A stretch of 64,000 bases of DNA, taken from NCBI GenBank assembly GCA_035293405.1, contig DATDOE010000075.1, positions 62,001-126,000 of the forward strand, written 5' to 3'. Both the position numbers and the translations under genes were made by a program. How positions within the stretch are numbered: position 1 is the first letter of the stretch; every line of letters starts with the position of its first letter. Below, piece after piece: positions 43,285 through 54,578 of the stretch. The DNA comes from Gp6-AA40 sp035293405 (GTDB lineage: Bacteria > Acidobacteriota > Vicinamibacteria > Vicinamibacterales > UBA2999). The notes beneath the pieces were generated by a model that worked only from the letters and a program-made list of their open reading frames with translations, made no database searches and was not told the DNA's origin.

Positions 43285-43613
43285 TGAGCGACCAGACCGA
43301 TCTGATACAGGGCACCCTCGATCTCCTCATCATGAGGACGATCGCGCTCGAGCCGATGCACGGCTGGGCGATCGCCCAGCGAATCCAGCAGATGTCCGAC
43401 GAATTGCTGAAGGTTCAGCAGGGCTCGCTCTATCCCGCGCTGCATCGCCTGGAGCACCAGGGATGGATCACGGCAGAGTGGGGCACCTCCGACGCCAATC
43501 GCCGCGCCCGCTTCTACTCGCTGACCAAAGCCGGAAAGAAGCAGCTCGAGACCGAGGTCTCGAAGTGGGAGCGGCTGTCCGCCGGCGTGAATCTCGTGAT
43601 GGAAAGGACCTAG
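43284..43613 (+). CDS. PadR-family transcriptional regulator
   Basis: 109 residues: winged-helix PadR fold with DLIQGTLDLLIMRTIALEPM, HGWAIAQRIQQM, LKVQQGSLYPALHRLEHQGW and YSLTKAGKKQLETEVSKWER. It precedes the permease gene by four bases. In this group PadR usually represses the linked permease. Its start and ribosome-binding site lie in the second copy of a tandem repeat. Confidence 0.93.
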   Translation: MSDQTDLIQGTLDLLIMRTIALEPMHGWAIAQRIQQMSDELLKVQQGSLYPALHRLEHQGWITAEWGTSDANRRARFYSLTKAGKKQLETEVSKWERLSAGVNLVMERT

Positions 43614-43617
43614 GGCG

Positions 43618-46317
<2,700 letters not shown>

Positions 46318-46354
46318 AGCTGCGGGATTCCGTTCGTGCGGTTGTGGTCCGGTG

Positions 46355-47665
46355 TCAGCGCGGCGGTCGCGCGGACGAGGTCGTCGGTTTCTGCTGCGAC
46401 GCGGCCGGCTCGATCCGCAGGACGCCTCCGTTCTCGTGATCGACCAGGACATAGAGGAGCTCGTCGGGACCCTGCCGGACGTCGCGGATGCGCATCCGCA
46501 GCGGAACGAGCAGTGCCTCGCGGCGGAGTTCCTCCAGCTTCTCGTTGACGAGCACTCGCTCGAGATGACCCGTTCCAGGGATCTCGCCGGTCCGTTGGCC
46601 GCCGACGAAGATATCGCCCTTCCATTTCGGCAGCTTGTTGCCCGTGTAAAAGGTCATGCCGGACAGGGAGATCGCCGGCATCCAGTACACCACCGGCGAC
46701 TCGACTCCCTCCTTGGAGAACGTTTGCGACTGCCAGGGGCCCGGGTAGCTGCGTCCGAGGCTCACGAGCGGCCATCCATAGTTGGCGCCGGGCTTCAGGA
46801 CGTTGATCTCATCGCCTCCGTTCGGACCCATTTCGCTTTGCCACATTGCCCCGGTCATCGGATGCGCGGCGAGCCCGAGTGAGTTGCGGTGGCCGAGCGT
46901 GTAGATCTCCGGCTTGTGTCCGGCCCGTCCGACGAAGGGGTTGTCCTGCGGCACGGTGCCATCGTCGTTGAGGCGGAGCACTTTGCCCGAGTAGGCGTTC
47001 GGATCCTGTGAGCTGCTCCCGTTTCCGCCACTGGGAGTGGTCATGTAGAGTTTGCCGTCGCGTCCCCACGCGATCCGCGAAGGCCCACTGACGCCTGGGC
47101 CGCAACTGAAGATGTCGGTGAGCTCGGTAATCGCGGACCCATCGAAGCGGCCACGAGCCACGGTCAACGCCGCCTGTCTCTCGCTGCCGACAGGTTTGAG
47201 GTACGAGAAATAGATGAAGCGATTGGTGGCGAACTGCGGATGGAGCAGAACATCAAGCAATCCCGATCGGCCCTGGACGCGCACGGCCGGAACACCGGGA
47301 ACAGGTTTGGGATCGAGCACGCCACCGCGAATGATCCGCAGGCGCCCTTCCTTCTCCGTGACCAGCATTGTCACGGCGCTTGCCCCGAGCGCAGTCGAGG
47401 GGCCGGGAAGGAACGCGATGCTCCACGGATTCACCAGTCCGCGAGCAACAGGGACGACGCGGATTCGCATCACTTCGGCGGTGTCGAATTCGATCGGCTC
47501 GGCCGGAATGGGTTGCGGCTCGAATCCAGCCGGGGCGATTGGAGAACCGTTCTCGAACGGAACCGTCTGCTGGGCCATGGCGGACAGCGGCGCGGCGATG
47601 CATGCGCAGGCCACGCCAACCCCGATCATCCATGCACGCCGACGCTGCTGTGAGAGCTGCATCAT
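46355..47665 (-). CDS. PQQ-dependent sugar dehydrogenase (GSDH family)
   Basis: 436 residues with a signal peptide (WMIGVGVACACIAAPLSAMA). The propeller has family features: GLVNPWSIAFLP, VTEKEGRLRIIRGG, GRSGLLDVLLHPQFATNRF, LGHRNSLGLAAHPMTGAMWQ, EMGPNGGDEINVLKPGANYG and YPGPWQSQTFSKEGVESPVV. A stretch of about 11 residues (PSTALGASAVT) between FLPG and MLVTEK is extra and is coded by a dispersed palindromic repeat. The substrate may be an aldose in the periplasm; PQQ use is inferred from family. Confidence 0.9.
   Translation of the reverse strand: MMQLSQQRRRAWMIGVGVACACIAAPLSAMAQQTVPFENGSPIAPAGFEPQPIPAEPIEFDTAEVMRIRVVPVARGLVNPWSIAFLPGPSTALGASAVTMLVTEKEGRLRIIRGGVLDPKPVPGVPAVRVQGRSGLLDVLLHPQFATNRFIYFSYLKPVGSERQAALTVARGRFDGSAITELTDIFSCGPGVSGPSRIAWGRDGKLYMTTPSGGNGSSSQDPNAYSGKVLRLNDDGTVPQDNPFVGRAGHKPEIYTLGHRNSLGLAAHPMTGAMWQSEMGPNGGDEINVLKPGANYGWPLVSLGRSYPGPWQSQTFSKEGVESPVVYWMPAISLSGMTFYTGNKLPKWKGDIFVGGQRTGEIPGTGHLERVLVNEKLEELRREALLVPLRMRIRDVRQGPDELLYVLVDHENGGVLRIEPAASQQKPTTSSARPPR
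47382..47404. repeat. Palindromic dispersed-type repeat inside a PQQ dehydrogenase gene
   Basis: GCCCCGAGCGCAGTCGAGGGGCC forms an imperfect palindrome of the GGGC-TGAGCGCAGTCGA-type element common in GC-rich bacterial genomes. Here it sits in frame within the coding region and accounts for most of an extra loop in the protein. Confidence 0.5.
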
Positions 47666-47853
47666 CGAATCACCTCGTACGAGGCGTTAGTATACGACCG
47701 CTGTCGCGGGGGAAGCAGGGCCCGCGGAGTTGCAAAGCCAAACGCGGAGAGCGCAGCGGGGCGGAGGTACGCAGAGGACTGCCATGACTGGCACGGGTGA
47801 CGCCCGGAACCGCCACGGGTGACGCCGGCCTACGGCTGCCTACACGGCCGGCT

Positions 47854-47936
47854 CATGGATCGAGGAGAGACCGCGGTCGCAAACGCGTCGGACCTCTCTC
47901 ATCGCGCTTGCGATCGCGGTTTCTCCTCGATCCATG
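47854..47936. repeat. Large inverted repeat (29-bp arms)
   Basis: Arms 47854-47882 and 47908-47936 are inverted copies with two mismatches; the left begins CATGGATCGAGGAGAGACCG. A 25-base loop separates them. Outer CACGGGTGAC and GTCACCCGTG sequences add a further imperfect arm. Probably a mobile or structural repeat, or an unannotated structured RNA. Confidence 0.7.
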
Positions 47937-48114
47937 CCGCGCGTAGCGCGGGTCACCCGTGACTCCCTCAGCGTATCTCTGCTCCTTTGCGATCTCCGCG
48001 GTGATCTTGTCTCGGCGACCTCGGCTGCCTCTGCGCGCTTCCCACCCGTGGGAATCGACGGGGCGACTCATCTCGACCGATTCAAACTGGCTCACCAGGC
48101 GTTTGTGCGCGCCC

Positions 48115-48143
48115 TTGCGGCTTGGGGTGTGTCTTGGTACTAT
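48115..48143 (+). promoter_or_regulatory. Candidate sigma-70-type promoter for the DUF6152 operon
   Basis: TTGCGG (48115-48120) and TACTAT (48138-48143) are separated by 17 bases and lie 36 bases before the first ATG at 48179. Two mismatches in each box, so only a candidate. Confidence 0.35.
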
Positions 48144-48178
48144 CCCACCGTAATCACAGCATTGGAGTAGTGCCAACC

Positions 48179-48562
48179 ATGAGCACACGAACCGCTCGAC
48201 TCGTCGTACTCTGCGGATTTCTGATGGCCAGTGTCGGGCTGTACGCCCATCATGCCGTGGCGGGCGTGTACGACCTGAATAAAGAGGTGGTCCTGCAGGG
48301 CCGGCTCAAGAAGTTGAACTTTACGAATCCGCACGCGAGCATCGAGCTCACGGTCCCGAACAAGGATGGCAAGGGCGCCACTGACTGGGTGCTGACGACC
48401 GCCTCCGTACAGAACCTGACGCGGCAGGGGTTCAACAAGACCTCCATCAAGCCGGGCGATATCCTCAAGGCCACGATCCTTCCAGCGAGGAACGGAAACC
48501 CGGCGGGATTCATCAGGTCTCTCGATCTCGGCGACAAAGAGTTCAAGTTCGAAATCGACTAG
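48179..48562 (+). CDS. DUF6152 family secreted protein (copy 1)
   Basis: 127 residues from the ATG at 48179. Signal peptide (LVVLCGFLMASVGLYAHH) followed by the family features AHHAVAGVYDLNKEV, a GRLKKLNFTNPHASIELTV strand pair, VQNLTRQGF and a PGDILKATILPARNG turn. It is similar to 54579-54977 at the other end of the same gene run. Small beta-rich periplasmic protein of unknown role, often found with secreted domains like those of the next genes. Confidence 0.85.
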   Translation: MSTRTARLVVLCGFLMASVGLYAHHAVAGVYDLNKEVVLQGRLKKLNFTNPHASIELTVPNKDGKGATDWVLTTASVQNLTRQGFNKTSIKPGDILKATILPARNGNPAGFIRSLDLGDKEFKFEID

Positions 48563-48587
48563 CTGACGCACGGGGAGCTCACACACA

Positions 48588-49607
48588 ATGCCTTTTCGAC
48601 GCGCTGTGGCGTCGGCCGTGTTCCTGGCCGTCGTCGTGATGCACAACGTGCCGGCAGGCGCGCAGGCAGGCCCCCCGCCAGGAGGCCAGGCAGGGCCGGC
48701 CGGGGCGCCAGGCCGGGGAGGTCCCGGTGCGCCGGGCCGAGGTGGCCCGGGTGGCCCGGGTGGTGGGTTCGGTGCGGGGCCGTTCACGCCCGCGGCTGGA
48801 GCCAAAGACCTGAAGTCGGTGCTCTTCAACTGGGCCTGGCACATGGGGATGCTGCGAAGCGGGAATGAGTCCGAGCTCATTAAGACGCTCGACTACCACG
48901 CGGCTGCGGGCACGATCCAGGTGGACGGTCAGCCCTGCACGCTGACGAAGTATCGCGTCCAGGCCAACTACCAGGTTCCGGGGTACCGGGAACAGATCGA
49001 GTGCACGCGCGCCAACAAGCAGAAGTATTCGAACGTTCAAACGGTCAGCGGGACCCACGCCTGGGACGAAGACATGCCCGGTGCGGAGCTGGTTCCCGGC
49101 AAGGGCAAGGCCACGCCGCGGCCAGCAGCGCTCGAGGAGCGACTGATCCGTTTGTGGGCGAGCCCTCAGGGCGCGCCCAAGGCCGCCATCGCCGGCGCGG
49201 CCGGCCTGCCGCCGTCCGAGTCCTTCGGTCAGAACCCGGCCCTTCTGCTCGATCGTCAGGCAGCAGCCGGAGCGAAAGCGACGACGACGCTGTCATGGGA
49301 AGGGGAAAAGGCTGTCGTGACGTTTCCGATCCCGGGAGTCCCCGGGGCCATGGCGACGGCGACGCTCAATAACTACCTGCCGGAGCGCGTTGTGGTGACC
49401 AGCGGGACGAACAAGACGGAGTTTGTGTACGGCAAGTTCGCGGACTGGAACAACCCTTTGTTCAAGATCGAGGCTTTGTACGCCGGCACAATCGTCGAGC
49501 GTCAGAACGGCACGGTCGTACGCAACGTGACTGCGAAGGTCACTGAGATCGGCCAGATATACGTCGTGATGCCGGTTCCGGCGAGTGTGCGGAAGGCTGG
49601 AAAGTGA
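48588..49607 (+). CDS. Secreted protein of unknown function, domain A
   Basis: 339 residues. Signal peptide, then a Gly/Pro-rich linker (AGAPGRGGPGAPGRGGPGG region, residues about 27-63), then a domain beginning AKDLKSVLFNWAWHMGML with AAGTIQVDGQPCTLTKYRV, CTRANKQKYSNVQTVSG and AGTIVERQNGTVVRNVTAKV. This domain recurs as the N-terminal half of 52732-54564. It overlaps the next gene by four bases. No known family recognised; three Cys may form disulfides. Confidence 0.8.
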   Translation: MPFRRAVASAVFLAVVVMHNVPAGAQAGPPPGGQAGPAGAPGRGGPGAPGRGGPGGPGGGFGAGPFTPAAGAKDLKSVLFNWAWHMGMLRSGNESELIKTLDYHAAAGTIQVDGQPCTLTKYRVQANYQVPGYREQIECTRANKQKYSNVQTVSGTHAWDEDMPGAELVPGKGKATPRPAALEERLIRLWASPQGAPKAAIAGAAGLPPSESFGQNPALLLDRQAAAGAKATTTLSWEGEKAVVTFPIPGVPGAMATATLNNYLPERVVVTSGTNKTEFVYGKFADWNNPLFKIEALYAGTIVERQNGTVVRNVTAKVTEIGQIYVVMPVPASVRKAGK

Positions 49608-50506
49608 GGAATGCGATGAAGGCCTCAGTGGTGTTGATCACTCTCAGTCTTCTCGTTGCGCCATTGGGAGCGCAGGGTGAGTTCGCGCAGGGAGGCCGTG
49701 GTGGGGGCGCTCCAGCCGGGGATCCGGCGGCGGCTCCGACGCCGAGGCTGCCCAACGGGAAGCCTGATCTGACTGGATCATGGGCTGGAGGCCTGAGTTT
49801 TACAGGCGCCGGGGCCCCGGGTGTGACCGTGGGCAATATGTTCCGGCGGTGCACGCCATTCCAGACGAAGAACTGCATGGAGTGGACAAATCAGAGCGCG
49901 GACTGGGTCTTCATGTCGACAGCGCGGCTCGATATGCGCGTGCCGATCTACAAGCCCGAGCACTGGGACAAGATGATCGAGCACGATCAGTGGACGAATA
50001 GAGATGACCCGGTCATGACCTGCCTCCCGCTGGGAGTTCCCAGGCAGGGACCGCCGGCGCGAATCTTCCACACCGATACCGACATCACGATGCTCTACAG
50101 GGGCGGGGCCGACGGCGCCGGTGGGTACGCGGAGCACCGCATGGTCGCGATCGACGGCAAGCCGCACGATCCCCGGCGGGCGTTGCAGTACACCTACATG
50201 GGGTACACAGTCGCCAAGTGGGAAGGTGACACGCTCATCCTCGACTCGATCGGCTTCTCCGACGAGACATGGCTCGGGCGCGGCGGCTACTTCCACTCCG
50301 ACCAGATGCGCGTCGTCGAGAAGTTCACCAGGACCGGGAACCAGTTGCTCTACGAAGTCACCGTGGAGGACCCGGAAGTGCTTGTCGAGCCATGGGTCAT
50401 GCCTGCACGGATCATGCGGCTGTCAGCCACCCCTGCGATCATCGGCGAGCGAGGAAGCTGCACCGAGAGCGAGCTGAAAGAAGTCAGCAGTCAGATGCGG
50501 CATTAA
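49604..50506 (+). CDS. Secreted protein of unknown function, domain B
   Basis: 300 residues from a GTG at 49604 that overlaps the previous stop; an ATG at 49616 with AGGA before it is also possible. Signal peptide (VVLITLSLLVAPLGAQ), then TPRLPNGKPDLTGSW, Cys-rich RRCTPFQTKNCMEW, VMTCLPLGVPRQGPPARIFH, and YTVAKWEGDTLILDSIGF. It matches the C-terminal half of 52732-54564 and, more loosely, 61599-62441. The family is widespread in Acidobacteriota; its role is unknown. Confidence 0.82.
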   Translation: MRNAMKASVVLITLSLLVAPLGAQGEFAQGGRGGGAPAGDPAAAPTPRLPNGKPDLTGSWAGGLSFTGAGAPGVTVGNMFRRCTPFQTKNCMEWTNQSADWVFMSTARLDMRVPIYKPEHWDKMIEHDQWTNRDDPVMTCLPLGVPRQGPPARIFHTDTDITMLYRGGADGAGGYAEHRMVAIDGKPHDPRRALQYTYMGYTVAKWEGDTLILDSIGFSDETWLGRGGYFHSDQMRVVEKFTRTGNQLLYEVTVEDPEVLVEPWVMPARIMRLSATPAIIGERGSCTESELKEVSSQMRH

Positions 50507-50512
50507 CCTCCG

Positions 50513-51013
50513 GTGCTTGAGTGGCTTGATTCTCTGTCGCTCGCAGTGTGGCTGCGTGAGTCGCCGTCGATCTGGGGCAGTGCGACCGTCCTGACGCTGC
50601 ACACGATGGGCCTGGCGGTGCTCGTCGGCGCCTGCGGCGTGCTCGATTTGCGGCTGCTCGGCGTCAGCCGGAGGATCCCGCTCTCCGAGTTCCGCTGGGT
50701 CTTCACGGCCGTCGCGGTCGGCCTCGCGGTGAATATCACGACGGGTGTCCTGCTGTTCATCAAGAACCCGACCACGTGGGGCACGTCGCTCCCGTTTCTG
50801 ATCAAGATGTCGTTCGTCATCGCCAGCGTTGCCACGCTGATACCGATTCGCAGGTATGTGCTGAGCGATGCCGGGCAGGGCGCCGTCAGCGGCTTGCCCG
50901 CCGAAGCGCAAGGCGCGAAGGTGGGTCACATTCGTCTGCTCGCCATCGTCTCCATCCTCGCCTGGTCCGCGGCCGTTACCGCAGGCCGCCTGCTCGCCTA
51001 TCTGCAACCGTGA
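50513..51013 (+). CDS. Four-helix integral membrane protein (DUF6644-like)
   Basis: 166 residues, GTG start at 50513, seven bases after the domain B gene. Four hydrophobic segments: ATVLTLHTMGLAVLVGACGV, FTAVAVGLAVNITTGVLLFI, FLIKMSFVIASVATLIPI and LLAIVSILAWSAAVTAGRLL. A His in TLHTMG could be a haem ligand. It resembles the C-terminal half of the next gene, with which it overlaps by four bases. Confidence 0.78.
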   Translation: MLEWLDSLSLAVWLRESPSIWGSATVLTLHTMGLAVLVGACGVLDLRLLGVSRRIPLSEFRWVFTAVAVGLAVNITTGVLLFIKNPTTWGTSLPFLIKMSFVIASVATLIPIRRYVLSDAGQGAVSGLPAEAQGAKVGHIRLLAIVSILAWSAAVTAGRLLAYLQP

Positions 51014-51966
51014 GCCTCGACCACCTGCACCTGCTGCTCAACCACGTGCCGACGGTCGGCGCGGCGGCTGCGCTCGGCCTGCTGCTGCTGGCCTTCGTCA
51101 GGCGGAACGAGCACCTGACGCACGCGGCGCTGGAAGCCCTCTACGTGATCGCGCTGCTGACACTGCCCGCGTACATCAGCGGCGCTGGCGCGTATCGCGA
51201 GCTGCGCAACGTACCCGGGGTGTCCGACATCGCGGTGAGGATCCACCAGGACGTCGCGCTCTGGGGATTCATGTTCATCGAGCTTGCCGGCTTCGTCGCG
51301 TGGCTCGCGTTGTGGCAGACGAGGCGTCACGGCCGCGCGCCGCGGAGCGTCATCGCGGCCTCGACGCTGCTGCTGATGGTCGCGATTGTCATCATGGGTC
51401 GCGCGGGGAATCTTGGCGGCGAGATTCGGCACCCCGAGATCCGATCGAGCGCGGCCCAGACCGCAGCCGAAGGCCCTGCACTCGACGCGGAGGCGGCTGC
51501 AGAACAATTCGTGGCAGCGGCCATCTCGCGGTTCGTGGTCTACAGCACATGGGCCTCGCCGGCCGGCGAGACGGTGCACTTCCTCGGCATGTCGCTGTCG
51601 ATCGGCGTGCTGCTGGCCGTGAACCTGCGGATCCTCGGCGTGATGCGGCAGGTGCCTTTTACCCACGTGCATCGGCTGCTGCCATGGGGCATGCTGGGTC
51701 TTGGCGCCAATCTCGTCACCGGCATGATGTTCTTCATCGGGACGCCAGCGCAGTACGTCGGGAACGTGCCGTTCTATTGGAAGCTGGGCCTGCTGATGGT
51801 AGCCGGCGCGAATTTCCTCTATCTGACGGTCTCCAGGAACGTCTGGGCCGGCGACCAGCGGGGCTTCAGTCTCGCCGACAGGGCCATGGCGGTCTCCTCC
51901 ATCGTCGCGTGGCTCGCCATCCTCTACGCGGGCCGGATGCTGCCTTTCCTCGGCAACGCGTTCTGA
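51010..51966 (+). CDS. Integral membrane protein with two four-helix halves
   Basis: 318 residues from a GTG at 51010 overlapping the previous stop. The first half has SLDHLHLLLNHVPTVGAAAA and two or three further helices with His residues (DIAVRIHQDVALWGF), resembling DUF2231-type membrane proteins. The second half (ETVHFLGMSLSIGVLLAVNL, RLLPWGMLGLGANLVTGMMF) is similar to the preceding 166-residue protein. His placement suggests a haem-binding or quinol-side electron-transfer unit; not proven. Confidence 0.75.
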   Translation: MSLDHLHLLLNHVPTVGAAAALGLLLLAFVRRNEHLTHAALEALYVIALLTLPAYISGAGAYRELRNVPGVSDIAVRIHQDVALWGFMFIELAGFVAWLALWQTRRHGRAPRSVIAASTLLLMVAIVIMGRAGNLGGEIRHPEIRSSAAQTAAEGPALDAEAAAEQFVAAAISRFVVYSTWASPAGETVHFLGMSLSIGVLLAVNLRILGVMRQVPFTHVHRLLPWGMLGLGANLVTGMMFFIGTPAQYVGNVPFYWKLGLLMVAGANFLYLTVSRNVWAGDQRGFSLADRAMAVSSIVAWLAILYAGRMLPFLGNAF

Positions 51967-52123
51967 AGCCAGGGGCTTCTCACGCTCTGACGTCCTGCAT
52001 CAATGAACAGGAGGCCAGGAGATCAAGAGTAAAGCTTTCCTGCGTTAGAATCCGCCCAGGCCGCCGCCATGCTCATCGAGCGCTCGACGATGTTCAGGCG
52101 GCTTCTCTCACTGTTTTGAGGAA

Positions 52124-52633
52124 TTGATGACCATGCGAACGATTGTGTTGGTCGCGGCGCTCTTCTGTTTGGCGTCCCCGCTTCTTGCCCAGGAGCCTGT
52201 GGTTGGAGTGAAGGACCCCGAGTCGTTGTTCAAGGACACGGATCCCGCGCTGAACCGGAACAAGCAGGCGGCGCTGCGCATCATGCGCGAACTGCTGCAG
52301 TGCGGACAATGGGATCGCGCCGGCGAGTGGCTGACCCAGGCCTATCACCAGCACAACCCGAACGCGGCGTCGGGGCTCGATGGTGTCATCGCCTTCTTCA
52401 CGAAGGTGTTGAAGGTCAAGCGCCTGGACAAGTGCGACAAGCTGACCACGGAAGTCGTCGCGGTGACGGCTGACGACGACTACGTCACGGTGATGATGCC
52501 GCGCAAGTATCCGGACCCGCGGACTCCCGGCAAGGAGTACTACACGACGTGGTTCGATACCTGGCGGTTCGTCAACGGCAAGGCCGACGAGCATTGGGAC
52601 CCGGCCACGATTGCCGCGCCCGCCGCACGCTGA
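52124..52633 (+). CDS. Secreted SnoaL-like/NTF2-fold protein
   Basis: 169 residues with a signal peptide (TIVLVAALFCLASPLLAQ). NTF2/SnoaL features: EWLTQAYHQHNPNAASGLDG, VIAFFTKVL, and the C-terminal TWFDTWRFVNGKADEHWDP. Such proteins are found with a polyketide-cyclase-like cone fold and varied or unknown activities. It starts 158 bases after the membrane protein gene and 99 before the fused A-B gene. The first ATG is doubled (52124 and 52130). Confidence 0.83.
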   Translation: MMTMRTIVLVAALFCLASPLLAQEPVVGVKDPESLFKDTDPALNRNKQAALRIMRELLQCGQWDRAGEWLTQAYHQHNPNAASGLDGVIAFFTKVLKVKRLDKCDKLTTEVVAVTADDDYVTVMMPRKYPDPRTPGKEYYTTWFDTWRFVNGKADEHWDPATIAAPAAR

Positions 52634-52731
52634 CCCCGGGTTACAGCTTGACCTTGTCCCTCCGGACGGGCATGCTCACCCGTAATACTCGGCCGGGCGC
52701 CATTGATGTTGTTATATGGGGGAGGACCACC

Positions 52732-54564
52732 ATGGATTTTGGTCGACTTGTCCGCAAGGTCGGTCCGCGGAGCGGACCGACTAGCAGCACTGTTTGGTCG
52801 GCTCGCTTCGCGAGCCGACGTTGCGAAGGCGGAAGGATTGGTTGGATAGGCGTCGCGCTCGGTGTCGTCCTCGCACTCGGAGTGCCGGTGACGGCCGGTG
52901 CGCAGTCCCCACCCGGGGCATCGACGACTGAACCCTACACACCCGCAAAGGACGCCAAAGACCTGAAGGCCGTGCTCTTCAACTGGATGTGGCACCAGGG
53001 CATGCTCAAGGGCCACGACGAACGGGACATGGTCGGGACGCTCGAGTATCAAGGTAAGGGCACGATTCAGGTGGACGGACAATCGTGCACGCTCACGAGA
53101 TTTCGTGAGAGCACGAACTTCCAGACCTTCAGTCAGCGCGTTCAGTACGCCTGCACGCGCGCCAGTGGACAGAAGTACTCGAACATCGAGGTGGTCAGCG
53201 GGTTGTACGCCTGGAACGAAGACACCCCAGGTGCGGAGGTCGGTGGGACGAAGGGCAAGGCGACACCGATGCCGGCGGCGGTGCAGGATCGCCTGATCCG
53301 CATCTGGGCCAGTCCGCAGGGCGCGGCCAAAGCGGCGGTGGCGGGAACGACCGAGACATTCTTCCTGGGCGCCAACCCGGGCACGCTGTTCAAGGATGGT
53401 CTCGACAAGGTGGGAAGTACGTCCGTGTCGTGGCAGGCGGGCAAGCCAGTCGTGACGTTCGCGATTCCCGGCGTTCCTGGCGCAACCGCGAGCGCCACGC
53501 TCGATGCGAAGTACATGACCGAGAAAGTGGTCGTCGCTCAGGGCCCGACCACCATGGAGTTCACCTACAGCGGCTACAAGGACTGGAACAATCCGCTGAA
53601 CCTGATCGAGGTGTTCTACGCCGGCAAGATGACCGAGAAGCGCAACGGCACGGTGGTGCGCGACCTGACGACGGAAGTGACGGAGACGGGCAACGTGTAT
53701 GTGATTGCGCCCGTGCCGGCCAGCGTGAAGAAGGCGATCACGGTGACGGCGCAGCTTCCCAAGGGCGTGTTCGCGAAGCCGGATGCCGCGGTGAACAAGT
53801 CGGCGCCCACGCCGCGGCTGGGCGCACGTCCTGACCTGTCCGGCAACTGGGCCTACACCGACTGGATCGGCAACTACATGACGGGCGGCGGCCGCCGCTG
53901 CGGCCCTACGCAGGAGAAGGGCTGCAACCGGAGCGTGAATCAGACTGAAGACTTCGAGCTCTACTCGCCCTCGCGGTTCCAGCAGTTGGGTCTTCCCGTG
54001 TACAAGCCGGAGCTCTGGGACAAGATCCAGGAGCTCGACATGTGGACGAACAAGCACGACCCGGTCATGACCTGCCAGCCTCTCGGCGTGCCGCGGCAGG
54101 GCCCACCCCGACGCATCTACCAGACGGAGAATGACATCACCTTTCTCTATTTTGGCGGCGATGCCGGCGGTGGTTATGGTGAGTATCGAATCATCCCGAC
54201 CGACGGTCGCAAGCACGTGGAAAATGCGAACTTCGATGCCACGTATATGGGGGTGACCGTCGGACGCTGGGAGGCCGACACGCTGGTGCTCGACTCCGTC
54301 GGTTTCATCGATACGACCTGGATCGGGCGCGGCGGGTTCTTCCATTCCGGCGACCTGCATGTCGTGGAGAGATTCACGCGTCAGGGCGATGCGATCCTGT
54401 ACGACGTCACGATCGAAGACCCTGAAGTCCTGTTGGAGCCGTGGGTGTTCCCGACACGAACGCTGCGGCGCAACACCAATCCCAACGCAGGCCTGCTGCG
54501 CGAGCGAGGCAACTGCGAGACGAGTTTCGAGACCGAAGCGGCCGCCTCGCAGATTCGGCATTAG
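52732..54564 (+). CDS. Secreted protein of unknown function, fused domains A and B
   Basis: 610 residues from the ATG at 52732, which has GGAGG six bases upstream. Domain A (AKDLKAVLFNWMWHQGMLKG) and domain B (APTPRLGARPDLSGNWAYTD) are joined in one chain; the same domains are separate genes at 48588 and 49604, with long stretches in common (QKYSN, RIWASPQGAAKAA; VMTCQPLGVPRQGPPRRIY). The N-terminus is odd: 29 residues coded by an inserted hairpin repeat (52747-52833) lie between MDFGR and RIGWIGVALGVVLALG, so the signal peptide has a long Arg/Ser-rich extension. Without the insert the signal would be normal. Confidence 0.85.
   Translation: MDFGRLVRKVGPRSGPTSSTVWSARFASRRCEGGRIGWIGVALGVVLALGVPVTAGAQSPPGASTTEPYTPAKDAKDLKAVLFNWMWHQGMLKGHDERDMVGTLEYQGKGTIQVDGQSCTLTRFRESTNFQTFSQRVQYACTRASGQKYSNIEVVSGLYAWNEDTPGAEVGGTKGKATPMPAAVQDRLIRIWASPQGAAKAAVAGTTETFFLGANPGTLFKDGLDKVGSTSVSWQAGKPVVTFAIPGVPGATASATLDAKYMTEKVVVAQGPTTMEFTYSGYKDWNNPLNLIEVFYAGKMTEKRNGTVVRDLTTEVTETGNVYVIAPVPASVKKAITVTAQLPKGVFAKPDAAVNKSAPTPRLGARPDLSGNWAYTDWIGNYMTGGGRRCGPTQEKGCNRSVNQTEDFELYSPSRFQQLGLPVYKPELWDKIQELDMWTNKHDPVMTCQPLGVPRQGPPRRIYQTENDITFLYFGGDAGGGYGEYRIIPTDGRKHVENANFDATYMGVTVGRWEADTLVLDSVGFIDTTWIGRGGFFHSGDLHVVERFTRQGDAILYDVTIEDPEVLLEPWVFPTRTLRRNTNPNAGLLRERGNCETSFETEAAASQIRH
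52747..52833 (+). repeat. 87-bp double-hairpin repeat inserted in frame in a signal-peptide coding region
   Basis: It begins CTTGTCC and ends GCGAAGGCGGA like the repeat at 20619, but carries two perfect hairpins: GTCGGTCCGC/GCGGACCGAC (52759-52781) and GTCGGCTCGC/GCGAGCCGAC (52797-52819), each with a three-base loop. Length 87 is a multiple of three, so the frame is kept. Confidence 0.8.
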
Positions 54565-54578
54565 GAGGAGATGCACTC

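Larger units (their letters stand above)
47666..48178. other. 513-base gene-free stretch with hairpin and degenerate repeats
   Basis: No credible gene. It holds two copies of a CCACGGGTGACGCC-like sequence (about 47791-47827), the 83-bp hairpin at 47854-47936, flanking CACGGGTGAC / GTCACCCGTG that extends the symmetry, a decayed CT-rich repeat stretch (about 47960-48050), and the promoter at 48115-48143. Confidence 0.6.

Noticed and set aside
52540..54576. 678-codon minus-strand open frame opposite the fused A-B gene
   Set aside because: It mirrors a real gene whose halves have paralogues in the window; the antisense product shows no domain and would span several genes.
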